NCBI GenBank assembly: GCA_020740775.1
Contig: JAHEWK010000012.1
Location: 1,426,001 to 1,490,000 of the forward strand
DNA: 64,000 bases
Source: Ilyonectria destructans
Taxonomy: Eukaryota > Ascomycota > Sordariomycetes > Hypocreales > Nectriaceae
Direction: 5' to 3'
Shown here one piece after another: positions 54,778 through 64,000 of this stretch (its first letter is position 1; each line of letters starts with the position of its first letter). Under the pieces are notes generated by a model. The model was not told where the DNA came from and did no database searches. It worked only from the letters and a program-made list of their open reading frames with translations. The position numbers and the translations under genes were made by a program.

Positions 54778-55552
54778 ATGGCCTTCCCCAACGTCGACTT
54801 GAATCTTCGGTGGCAGGATCAGAAAGTGGTTAAGAAGGACGGCCAGTGGACGATTGACGGGTGAGTGTTATCTCTTTGTGTTCAAAGAACTATAAAGGAT
54901 ACCGCACAGCCTGGGCAAGAAAACTTCTAAGCTGACCTTTTGATACCTTGTGCAGACGACCTACGGTTAGCGTTGCTGTATCCCACATACACGAGCCGCC
55001 CAACTCGCCTAATAACACATGGTTTGGATTGCTTGTAACGTCTCCTCCAAATGCCGGTGAGTAGCTGTTCCCTCTTTTTATATACCTTCTACGCTCATTG
55101 GGACGCGCATTGCTTGAATTCAGAGCCTGACTGTAAGTCTTTGGTAAAAGTCAATACTGACGTGGCCCTAAGCTACACCGCCTCACACTCACGCCGGTGC
55201 CGCCGTGGTTGCAACAGTGATACGGGGTCATATTCTGAACCAGATGGTGCATACTCACGTAGATTCAGCAACTGGCGAGACACACACGCACGACGGTGGT
55301 GCCAAGGTGTACGGGCCGGGGGAGAGCTGGTACGAGGCTCCGGGCTGCCACCATGTCCGCTCTGAGACTGTCGGTGATGAGGAGACTCTCTTCATCGCGA
55401 ACCTGCTCGTCAGCACCGACGTTTTCAGAGGGTTGGACCTTAAAGCTCGGAGTGTAGAAGACGATTTTGCAAAGGTCGACCGTATCTTTATTATCGATAA
55501 GGAGGTCGAAGAGCAGAACGCTGCTACTACTACTACTAAGAATAAGAATTAG
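54778..55552 (+). CDS. small cupin-fold protein
   Basis: Exons 54778-54860, 54956-55056, 55124-55132 (9 nt) and 55173-55552 give 190 aa; omitting the 9-nt exon also keeps frame (187 aa). Cupin motif 1 is PHTHAGAAVVATVIRG (two His as metal ligands), motif 2 ends around GESWYEAPGCHH with the final His. The beta-barrel is short and single. Such proteins are commonly quercetin-dioxygenase-like or isomerase/epoxide-handling enzymes in secondary metabolism, but many have no known activity. No signal peptide. Asn/Thr-rich C-terminal tail TTTTKNKN. Neighbour of the P450 and GH5 genes, with its own TATA box. Confidence 0.75.
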
Positions 55553-55909
55553 AAGATGCAGATAGGATCATGTACAAATGACACCTCTCTCTTTTATGTC
55601 GGATTTGTAACCCTGTATTACGAAACCTCTGATAGATCGATACCCTGACCTTAGTCAGAGGGGGCCCAGTCCGGTGTGTGAGTGGGGAAGAAATTGTCTA
55701 GATTCATCGCGGATTATCGGTCCATATTACCCTTGTCAAGGCTCCTCTCTTCGGTTCACCTGACCGACTGGCCCGATTTGCGCTCCACAGTCACGACTCG
55801 TGATGCGGGGACCGTCGGGGAGTATCGCCCCAACCTGACACGCCATTTCCCATTTGCCTCAACAAGCTGAGAAATGATGTAAACCCACAGCTTCCAGTTT
55901 AATCACTGG
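55553..55909. other. intergenic between cupin and GH5 genes
   Basis: About 360 bp, 3' region of the cupin and promoter of the GH5 gene; no gene. Confidence 0.45.
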
Positions 55910-55916
55910 TATAAAA
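55910..55916 (+). promoter_or_regulatory. TATA box of the GH5 gene
   Basis: TATAAAA at 80 bp before the ATG at 55990, followed by a C-rich leader. Confidence 0.55.
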
Positions 55917-55989
55917 CACCTCCTCGCCATCTCAAATAACATTCCCGAGTGTATCCTTCATCCCCCATCCTTGACTTCAATTCGACAAT

Positions 55990-57489
55990 ATGGCAGACGC
56001 ATCCAGCTCCCAACCTTGCACTATGCTGCGGGTCGATGGCCCTCGCATCGTGAACCCCGCCGGAGAGACGGTTGTTCTCAAGGGAGCCGGTCTGGGCGGC
56101 ATGCTCAACATGGAAAACTTCATTACCGGATATTCTGGGCATGAACATGAGCACCGCGCCCAGCTCGCCGAAGTGTTGGGCGAGGAGAAGGCCACCTTCT
56201 TTTTTGACCGTCTCATTCACCACTTCTTTACTGAGGCCGATGCCGCGTACTTTGCGTCTCTCGGTCTCAACTGCATTCGAATCCCGTTCAACTACCGACA
56301 CTTTATTGACGACATGAACCCCGATGTCATCAATGACAAGGGCTTCCAATTGCTGGATAGATGCGTCGATATTTGCGCTAAGCACAACCTCTACGTTATT
56401 CTTGATTTGCACGCCGTCCCCGGAGGCCAGAATCAAGATTGGCATAGCGACTCTGGCCTTGCCAGGGCTCAATTCTGGGAGTTTAAAGACCACCAAGACA
56501 GGGTCATCCAACTATGGGAGGCACTCGCCAAGCATTATAAGGGCAACGCAGTTATTGCCGGATACAACCCACTTAATGAGCCCGCCGACCCCCACAAGAC
56601 AGCATCTGGACACTACGGCGCGAGACTCGTCCAGTGGTATGAGCGAGCCGAGAAGGCTATCCATGCCATCGACCCAGAGCACATTCTGTTCATCGATGGA
56701 AACACGTACGCCATGGACTTCCGCGCATTTCCCAAAAGCCCGCTACCAAACACTGTTTATGCCTGCCACGATTACAGCATGATGGGCTTCCCCCTTCCCG
56801 AGCAGTTCGAAGGAACGCAGGAGCAGAAGGATAAAATACACGCAAGCTTCGAACGCAAGGTGGAATTTATGAGGGAAATGAACGTCCCCATCTGGAACGG
56901 CGAGTTCGGACCCGTGTACCAGAATGAGCAGAAAGAGGGAGCCGAGGGAGCCAAGACGAACGCCAAGAGATACGCACTCCTTGAAGAACAGCTATCTATA
57001 TACCGCAAGACCGGTGTCAGCTGGTCCATCTGGCTGTACAAGGACATTGGTTACCAAGGCATGGTCTATGTCGACCCGGAGTCTGCCTACATGAAACTGA
57101 TCCAGGGCTTTGTTGAGAAGAAGCAGAGCCTAGGCCTTGATTTCTGGGGAGTCATCAACAAGGACGGCGTGAAGCACCTTTATGAACCCTTCCTTAAGGG
57201 TCTGAAGGATATGGTACTAGAGAAGTACCAGGACACAAGATACCCCAAGATCTGGACCTTTGAGCGACAGTTTGAGCGGGTCATCAGAGAGTGCCTCCTG
57301 AGCGAGTACGTTGGCTGGGAAATGGCCGAACTCTTCAGGGGTAAGACTAAGGATGAGCTGGAGGAACTTGCTGCTAGCTTTTCATTGGAGAAGTGTAAGA
57401 TGCGGGATGGACTTAATGAGATCTTGAAGCGAGATGCGACCAAGAAAGATGGCACTGGGGAGGATGTGATTAGACGAGTCAAGCTGTGA
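55990..57489 (+). CDS. glycoside hydrolase family 5 (intracellular type)
   Basis: Intronless, 499 aa, no signal peptide, so probably cytosolic. (beta/alpha)8 barrel landmarks: LKGAGLGGMLNMENFI at strand 1; SLGLNCIRIPFNYR at strand 2; LYVILDLHAVPGGQNQDWHS at strand 3; YNPLNEP at strand 4 with the acid/base Glu; NGEFGP at strand 7 with the nucleophile Glu; VSWSIWLYKDIG at strand 8. The C-terminal 120 residues form a helical extension (KDMVLEKYQDTRYPKIW and onward). Clade resembles fungal intracellular GH5 proteins annotated as exo-beta-glucanase/cellulase or glucosylceramidase/steryl-glucosidase-like; substrate cannot be fixed. A minus-strand open frame at 55903-56511 is its shadow. Confidence 0.9.
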   Translation: MADASSSQPCTMLRVDGPRIVNPAGETVVLKGAGLGGMLNMENFITGYSGHEHEHRAQLAEVLGEEKATFFFDRLIHHFFTEADAAYFASLGLNCIRIPFNYRHFIDDMNPDVINDKGFQLLDRCVDICAKHNLYVILDLHAVPGGQNQDWHSDSGLARAQFWEFKDHQDRVIQLWEALAKHYKGNAVIAGYNPLNEPADPHKTASGHYGARLVQWYERAEKAIHAIDPEHILFIDGNTYAMDFRAFPKSPLPNTVYACHDYSMMGFPLPEQFEGTQEQKDKIHASFERKVEFMREMNVPIWNGEFGPVYQNEQKEGAEGAKTNAKRYALLEEQLSIYRKTGVSWSIWLYKDIGYQGMVYVDPESAYMKLIQGFVEKKQSLGLDFWGVINKDGVKHLYEPFLKGLKDMVLEKYQDTRYPKIWTFERQFERVIRECLLSEYVGWEMAELFRGKTKDELEELAASFSLEKCKMRDGLNEILKRDATKKDGTGEDVIRRVKL

Positions 57490-57815
57490 CTCGGCGTCGA
57501 TGACACTTTAGCCGAGTATGAAAGCGAGTGTCGTGTAAAGCAGCAACCATAGAACTATTTCTACAAAGGTGAAATGCCTTGAAGACAAGCAGTCAGTCCT
57601 TATTATAGAATACGAACTCGTACCGATCGACATATATACATGACATAGCCCCATAACGCCTGAACTCTACCAACTAACAAAAGAGCCCGAGTTTGAAGCC
57701 GGAAGTGGATATTCGCCGAAAACAACTGGATAGTCGTATATGTAAAACGCCGTCGTCTCGTTACGCTAAGTGTTGCTACCTCCGAGAGAGTAAGAAATCG
57801 AAAATACCAACTTGT
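57490..57815. other. convergent 3' intergenic region
   Basis: 326 bp between the stops of the GH5 gene and the seven-TM gene; no feature. Confidence 0.45.
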
Positions 57816-59282
57816 TCAATACTGATGAATACTGCGATAGTGTAGCTTCATAGTGGAACTATTGGTGCTCTCAGCATCTCCGTCGTCTCTCTCCTCTGCA
57901 GGTCTGCTGGCGACTGTCGTCTGCACAGTCTTCATGATTCCGTTCTCCATGGTTGCGGGGTTGGCGCCGTCGCGAGCTTCGAGCTCGACGTCACTGTCGA
58001 CATCACCAACACCGACGTGGGTTGTGTTGCCTCCCCGGAAAGTGGTATTGTGTCCCTTCGATAGGGTATTCGAAAACTTGGACTTTCCGGTGGTGCCGTC
58101 AATTCTGGACTTGCCACCCGAAGAATGTCTATAGTAAACATCCTCGTTTCCGCTGGCGTTTGATGATCGCACAATCTTGGTGATGAGCTCCGCCATTGTC
58201 ATTTCGATCTGCAGTTTCAGGAGGTAACAAACTGGATGGAATGAAAGGTACCTAATTGAGAAGTCAGAGGATGTTCCAAGTTTGGGTATCGCATGGGCGG
58301 GGCGTGCAGTAGTCATAGGATGAACCACGGCAGCTGTTAACAATCCAGCGCTATCCAACGCGATCTGGAAGAACTGTTGGAAGGAGATCGAAAGACGTAC
58401 ACTAAGCTACTCTTCAGCGACATGAGGCCAATGAGGACGACCTAGGTTCTGTCAGCATATGTCTCTGATATCAGCCATCGAAAGCAGCGTACATCCAATG
58501 ACAGAGAAATAAAGATCAGGCCCAGGTTCATGCGGTACAAGGGTATATATTTGGTGAGACCGTTATTAATGAGGCGAGATCGAACCAGGTAGATGAAGTA
58601 GCCGTTTAAAAAGCCGTCGACAATAGCGAAAATGATCTTTTCGCATCGGTCCCAGATGATGTTCAGGTGGACCCATGTGTCATTGATTTGGAGACGAGCT
58701 GGCATCCAGATGACGAAGACGCTGATGTTGACGGCTAGAATGAGAGCGAAGACCATCCATTTCAGTTTTGTTGCTCGGCCAGGTACAATCATCAGTAGAC
58801 CGAGACGATTGAGGATGATCTGGAGAAGAAGTTGTACTTGGATAGCCCAGAACAGCGCTGCAGTTTCGACAGGTTAGACGAGCATGGGCGCTTAATGGGG
58901 GAGTAAAGCGTACCGACGTTGAAATAGAAGGCGAAACTGTCGTGAGTAAGTATTAGTTTTGTTCGGACGCAGCTGGACTAAAGTGATGAGCGAGGGCCAA
59001 GAATACAACCTACCTTGGATGGATGTATTGCCTCTGGAAGCCCCAAGCGAGCACCCCCAAGATCATGCTACTGATCCACACTCCCCAGACCATAACAATG
59101 TAAGCGGAGACACGCTTGGATCGTTGCCATGATCGTTGGCTCTGCCGTGCTGCTTTGCCTGCGGAGAACAAGGCCACTCCCAGAGAGAAACCCCAGAAGA
59201 TGCTGGAAGTGTTCATGTCGGCAGAGCCCGGAACCTCCCGGACGTACGAGTCCGGGATCAAGAAACCGTACTTTGCGCCCAT
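57816..59282 (-). CDS. seven-transmembrane fungal integral membrane protein
   Basis: Exons 59014-59282, 58914-58936, 58858 to 58493 (58493-58857), 58401-58441, 57816-58251 give 377 aa, all joints in frame. Start MGAKYGFLIPDSYVREVPGS. About seven hydrophobic segments: SIFWGFSLGVALFSAG, IVMVWGVWISSMILGVLAWG, FAFYFNVALFWAIQVQLLLQ, WMVFALILAVNISVFVIW, IIFAIVDGFLNGYFIYLV, LGLIFISLSLDVVLIGLMSL, LSFHPVCYLLKLQIEM, then MTMAELITKIV and a 100-residue polar tail rich in Ser/Thr/Gly. SFHPxxYxxKLxIEMxMAxLI is the ending of a fungal rhodopsin-like membrane-protein family found near secondary-metabolite genes and elsewhere. Ligand unknown; a receptor role is inference. Confidence 0.8.
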
Positions 59283-62200
59283 TGTGGGCCAAACGAGTGA
59301 TGGGCAGGGGATACAGGAACGAGAGCCAAGGAAGAGATCTCGAACGTCGAGGGCAAAAGCGATGAGGATGTCAACCCACTCTTCATATGCAGCATGGAAG
59401 GCCCCGGGCGTGCCGGAATGGGGCTGACGGATCTTATAGGGAGGGGCGAGAGAAGCACGGGGCCCATGCAGCACAAGTGCCGTGATCTTGCTGCGGCAGC
59501 CGGGTTCTCGTCCGGACCGTTAGCTTCATCACTGTGGGTGTGATTGCCGGGGAATCCCCAGCCAGTGGCAGGCAGACTCCTACTGCTGAATAGTGGGCGC
59601 AGAGCATTTGCCGGCTTATCCTAGGTTCCTTGGCATATATTTTGATAAATTCCGTAATAAACCTCAAGACATTCCAGAGGCTCTATATGTAAATATTCAT
59701 GCTGGAATGGCCTTCGAATGCAGTGTCGCGGAGGTTGCTTGATGGCTTGAGCTGACGCGCTGTTGTGCTTTGGCGTGCGGTATGCGGGGAGTCACTCGAA
59801 TCACGCAGGCCGCATGAAGCGTAAATCAAACGGTGAATCAGTACCGTATCCACGGCGAATCGCAGTCGTCGCATTGAACTCGGCCGACGAGGCTTGCGAC
59901 GGCAGCGTCCAGTTTGGGGAAAGGATCGCTAGTCACGACTCGCGCTGAGCACAATTCGCAGGGCTTGGTCTAGGCCGTCCCTCGGCCTCATCGAGCTAGT
60001 CCGGGGGCTGGCCACGAGCTGGCGTGCATCTTATTGCTCGTGTGCTACGTCGTAACGTGTCAGGGCGTTGGGCTACTGTCGGCCGTGGCCTTAGAATCAG
60101 TCCACTTCCCCAACTGAGTTTAATGGGACCTGAGTCTGGAGATCCCGATCTGCAGTCTTAGCGCGCTACGAGACGCGGGGTGTCAAGTCAGCCAACACCG
60201 GGGATTCTGTAACTGGCCCCTTGGAGATTAGTCGACGTCAAAGCGGACCTGCCCGAGTCATTGGGTTGGGTAGGATTGACGGTTTCATCCACCCGGCCAC
60301 TATTTTCGGCCGACTCTGGGGAAGAGTACGTTATGCGGTGGCAGGAAACGTTGGCTGAGCTGATGTCATTGGGGTATTTGTACCCGAGATGAATAAGAGG
60401 TGGTCTCTGCGGTGTAAGCCGTTGAGTTCTCGGTACTCGGCCGGCTTCCTTCTCCTGTCTTGAGGGAGAAACAACACCTTTGAACGTGTCATCATCTTGA
60501 GTGCGATGAGGGCGGTTGACCCTGTTGAAGATCTCGTCGTCCCCCAAAATATGTAGAATCTACGTACGTAATGTACCCCAGCTCGGCGCAGGACATCTCT
60601 TCGTGTCGGAATTCATCCGCTGGGAAGAGACACCATCGCGCTAGAAGCGCCGATGTGGGGGACTTGCCGGGGGCATCGACGCCTCACATCGTCTAGGCCT
60701 ATCACAGCGGGAACGTATTGACTGCATGGCTCTGAAGCTGAGCCCTTGCCGCCACATTTGTGAAAGTAGGCTGACTGTCTGTCTGGGCCGCCCATTTCTG
60801 GCTGACACTTGTCTACCCCGCGTGTGCTGGGAGCAATGAAACAGTCTAGCTCAACATGTGAATGCGAATCTCACCGAGATGGGATCCTTTGTCGTGCGCG
60901 GGTCTGAGCTCACTGCTACATCAGTCTAAATGGTGGCTGAATTGTCGCTGAGTGGCGACCGAGCATGGCCTTAAACGGTCCTGCCGACTGAAGGGCCCAT
61001 CCGCTGGTGTGGAGGGCCTGACCGGATCTCCGAGTTCCGAGTGTTTTGTGAGGGGCCACACCATCTATTCACATATATTGAATTGACGCTGCAACGTCGA
61101 AAGTTTGGTTAGTCGGAGGATACGACGGAGAGAATAGTACACCATTGGGTATCCTTTTCAAATGTTGGATGCTCCCCTGATCGGCAGCTTACCCGGGTTG
61201 AATCGAAGTCATCTGACAGAAAATCTTGATCCCCATTGTGGGTACCCATCATCTTACCTTAGTGACGACAGATCACTGTCGATCCATCAACCCAGGTCCA
61301 GTAATTAATTACCGATGGTGCAGCGATCAACTATTATATACGGAGTATTGCCCTGGCAGAATATCCACCATCACGTTTAATCTCGAATGGGTTTGAAGAA
61401 GCTTCTTGGTCAGCCAAGTTACCCTAGACCTGTATTAGTGAAGAGATGATTTTACCATGACAGAGCGGCCGAAAACGATTAAGACGAAATAAGAGTAAGC
61501 ACTTGTATTAGCCATCTGGACTATTTCCATGTAACATGCTTGCTTTGGGAAACATTACATATTGAGGCGATAGTCAGTGGAGTTAAATTGATAGCGATTA
61601 CCGTTTGCGAACCGTCTAACTACAGACTCATGGATTGGAGATCGTAGGCCCAAGGATAAGAGCTTAATTTGAAGCACGACGATTTTCGTGGATGATAATA
61701 TCTAAATACCTAGGACAAACGAAACAAATCTATCCTTGCGGAGGTCGCAGGCGTCTTTGGTTGACTTGCAGTTCGGGTGTAGGTCGGAGCGTGTGAACAC
61801 GGGTCGTCACACGGTTCACACAGCACCATTTATTAGTGTGTTTAACCGCTATTGATTCTCCTTAGTGAAGCGAAGGAACAGCTTCCTGGCAAAGCATTGG
61901 ACATACTTCAATTCGTATTATACATAAATGGAGTTGTCGGGCACATGCGCTACCGACAGTGCCAAACCCAGGCGGCAACAATGGTTGGAAGTGTGGTCAT
62001 GATCACACCCACAATGGCAATGATGGCTTCAGCTGACGGCTTTATAGCTTGAGAAGGAAAGGCTGTCTAGTTCTTATGTTGGGAAACGATTGGGACGAAT
62101 GATATCACCCGGAAGGGTGGGCGAATAATAAAGCTCATTAGTAAAAAGAGACATAGCCACTGCGATCAATTGATTCCCTCGAAGTCGCACTGATCCAGCC

Positions 62201-62804
62201 TGGCTACTTTAATTCAATTCCCCACCGATTGTTGGGAGCTATGACACAGATATTTAAGTACGCCAGAGCCCAGTTGTCAAATCTTTGCCTATCGCTGGAG
62301 TAGAAGCCGAATCTACTTCGTCCTGCTATTTTCAATAAGACGTAGTATCTGATAACAGAATCTCCAAGGGTTAGTATAGCACCGGTTAAGTATAATTATG
62401 TGCTGCATCGATTCCGTGACTTTTTATTCTAAGTAAAGGAATTAATATTTTTTGAGCGATTATTTAAGGAATATATACGGACACTTGCCTTTAAATTACG
62501 TTAATAATTCCTACAATCGTAAGTCAGGGTAGTAGTCCAAAATGTAGAATTGAGAGTAACTAAATCAGTTAAGCTTATAAATAAATTAAACTGTCCTATT
62601 TCTATAAAAAGAAGCTGTTCTGCAGAAAATGTATTTTAATAATGAAGGGCGTAATGAAATAACAAACGATCTCCGAACCTCTAACCCGCCTTATAACGAC
62701 CGCACTGCAGCTATCATAATATTGAAGGTTGCTGCTCCAACTTAGCTGCCAAGTAAAGTTACTAAACTAGAAAGCTAAGCCTAAGAAGTACTCAACTCAT
62801 CAGC
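59283..62804. other. gene-poor stretch, about 3.5 kb
   Basis: Short frames only (the longest, 60188-60547 minus, 119 codons, is polar and unlike any family). From about 62340 to 62770 the sequence becomes AT-richer, possibly lightly RIPped, next to the fungalysin relic. No repeat ends recognised. The first few hundred bases contain the seven-TM gene promoter. Confidence 0.4.
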
Positions 62805-63560
62805 TTAGCAAACTTTGGCTGGCACTTTAAAGCCATCCGTGGAAGTCCCGTTTTGTGATCCACCTACATTTACACCCTCTCCTAATTCTCGCTTAGCAAA
62901 GCCAGTTACAAAGTCGCCGATGGGGTACATTTTGCTTGCGGCATCTCCTTCTCGTACTCGAGGAAGTCTTGGAAATATATAACTCCAACCTTCTGACAGA
63001 CCACCGCTTTCTAGACTATCGAGGCAGTCCGCAGAGCTGGGTCCGCCAGTAAGACGAGAGCTAAGGCCGTGAGTGTACTCGTGTAGGTACACCCCTGGGT
63101 CCAGAGCCGAATCATGAAGTCCGGACATGTTGAATTAGCCCAGAGATATACGGCCACCACTTCCATCGGGGGAAGTCACAAAGGAAGCCGAGTTGAAATC
63201 GCCTCGCACGTTAATCTTGACAGAGTCACACTCAACACCGCCCTTCCCAAGGTTGTCGTATTGGAAGTTACCCGCCTTTTTGTCCCACCCGAGAGAATAC
63301 AGAACATCGTGATACACGTTGAGGGCATACCATACCAGCATGACAGTCGCATTTGCAAACGCCATAGGGGTCTGCTTGAGGTCCAGTGGGTATACAAAGG
63401 CATAGTTGTGACCTATCGGAGGCGGCTGATCTGATGTTGTGTTAAATCGTCACTGTCCAGGGTGAGAACAGTAACATCATTGTTGCCCTTTGTAATGTTA
63501 TACCTGGTTTCACCGTCGTGCCAACCGATGGGCGACACAGTGACATTCTGCGGGTCATGA
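62805..63560 (-). pseudogene. fungalysin-type (M36) metalloprotease pseudogene
   Basis: Reading right to left: DPQNVTVSPIGWHDGETRYN (family S-P-F-G-W-H), ITKGNNDV; then a frame change near 63440; PPIGHNYAFVYPLDLKQTP, ALNVYHDVLYSLGWDKKAGN (N-x-x-HD-x-x-Y-x-x-G), GVECDSVKIN, SPDGSGGRISLG, a TAA stop at about 63135-63137, then HEYTHGLSSRLTGGP with the zinc-binding HExxH and GGLSEGW with the third ligand Glu, to a stop soon after GDFVTGFA. About half the mature domain remains; signal peptide, propeptide and C-terminal part are missing. Intact fungalysins are secreted proteases that degrade host or environmental proteins (known). Confidence 0.8.
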
Positions 63561-64000
63561 ACCAAAGTTCAGTTTTACAAAGAGTTTACCGCGCTTGCCT
63601 TTCGCTATCTATCGCAAATTTGATAGTAGCTCTTCCTGCCCGCATATCGGGCTTTGCGGTGTCTACAAATCTGTTCGACACGAGCGAGATTTGCTGCGGC
63701 AAGCCGGGAGGAGGGACGACTATGGTTGCGCTGCGTATCTGGCCAGTGTTAGGAACAGTGCAAACCCCAGAGGTTAGAAGGAAATGCGTAATCGCTGGGC
63801 TGAGCATCCGCGGCCAACGCTAGCCCTACGTCACGCAGGGGCAGCTACAGGTCGGCCAATCTGCTACTAGTCTACACGACGAAGGCCTGTAAGTTAGCAA
63901 CCTAGGATGGGTTTATTAATGGTGTAAACCAGCGATTCTCCACTGTAGTCGATCACGGTATGCCAGGCCACGCTATGGCTTCACTCGGTCCCGAATTTCA
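63561..64000. other. right edge, no gene called
   Basis: Should hold the N-terminal part of the fungalysin relic if it survives; the open frames on either strand do not resemble fungalysin propeptide. Confidence 0.35.

Noticed and set aside
55903..56511. 202-codon minus-strand frame over the GH5 start
   Set aside because: Antisense shadow of the GH5 gene, whose catalytic motifs are clear on the plus strand.
60188..60547. 119-codon minus-strand frame
   Set aside because: Polar, no homology signal, isolated in a gene-poor stretch.
1..64000. CRISPR arrays, tRNA or rRNA genes, Starship captain (DUF3435) gene
   Set aside because: Looked for by eye; no regularly spaced repeats, no T-loop GTTCGANNC in cloverleaf context, and the only tyrosine recombinase is of the Crypton type.

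Overview
The window is nuclear DNA of a filamentous ascomycete (Pezizomycotina; a Sordariomycete is my best guess from protein resemblance). Evidence: genes with many 50-110 bp GT-AG introns and CTAAC/CTGAC-type branch points; fungus-specific families (Zn2Cys6 regulator, CFEM-Pth11-type receptor, MHYT protein, fungalysin, HET relic, AATase); a Crypton-type element; and a 7 kb block of extreme AT content with wrecked LTR sequences, the signature of repeat-induced point mutation (RIP). No tRNA, rRNA or bacterial-style operon was seen.

Left arm, 1-15.2 kb, is an ordinary gene-dense metabolic stretch: a sugar-phosphate isomerase/epimerase-like gene cut by the window edge, divergent from a glutathione-independent formaldehyde dehydrogenase-like gene; a 2,2-dialkylglycine decarboxylase-like PLP enzyme; an MFS sugar porter; and a Zn2Cys6 regulator divergent from the porter. 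These five look like a small catabolic cluster (uptake, PLP step, dehydrogenase, epimerase, regulator). An MHYT-domain membrane sensor follows.

Middle, 15.7-41.4 kb, is accessory and repeat-rich: a GC-rich, un-RIPped Crypton-like element (810 aa recombinase); a 202 bp MITE-like element; a HET-domain relic; a Pap1-like bZIP gene whose last exon runs into the RIP block; the AT block itself (23.6-30.7 kb), with two solo LTRs with 5 bp target duplications, a third inverted truncated LTR and a broken inverted repeat; then a CFEM GPCR gene, an SDR pseudogene, a cysteine-rich small protein gene, about 3 kb with nothing recognisable, and a TA-flanked Tc1/mariner-like relic.

Right arm, 42.3-59.3 kb, carries a medium-chain oxidoreductase, a fungal regulator without a visible zinc cluster, an AATase-type acyltransferase, a relic of a large repeat-associated protein, a cytochrome P450, a cupin, a GH5 glycosidase and a seven-TM protein. 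Oxidoreductase, regulator, acyltransferase, P450 and cupin resemble a tailoring set without any PKS, NRPS or terpene core in view. The far right (59.3-64 kb) is mostly empty and ends in a fungalysin pseudogene.

Exon limits were inferred by eye from splice sites and reading-frame continuity; all spliced totals quoted keep frame, but none has been tested against transcripts.
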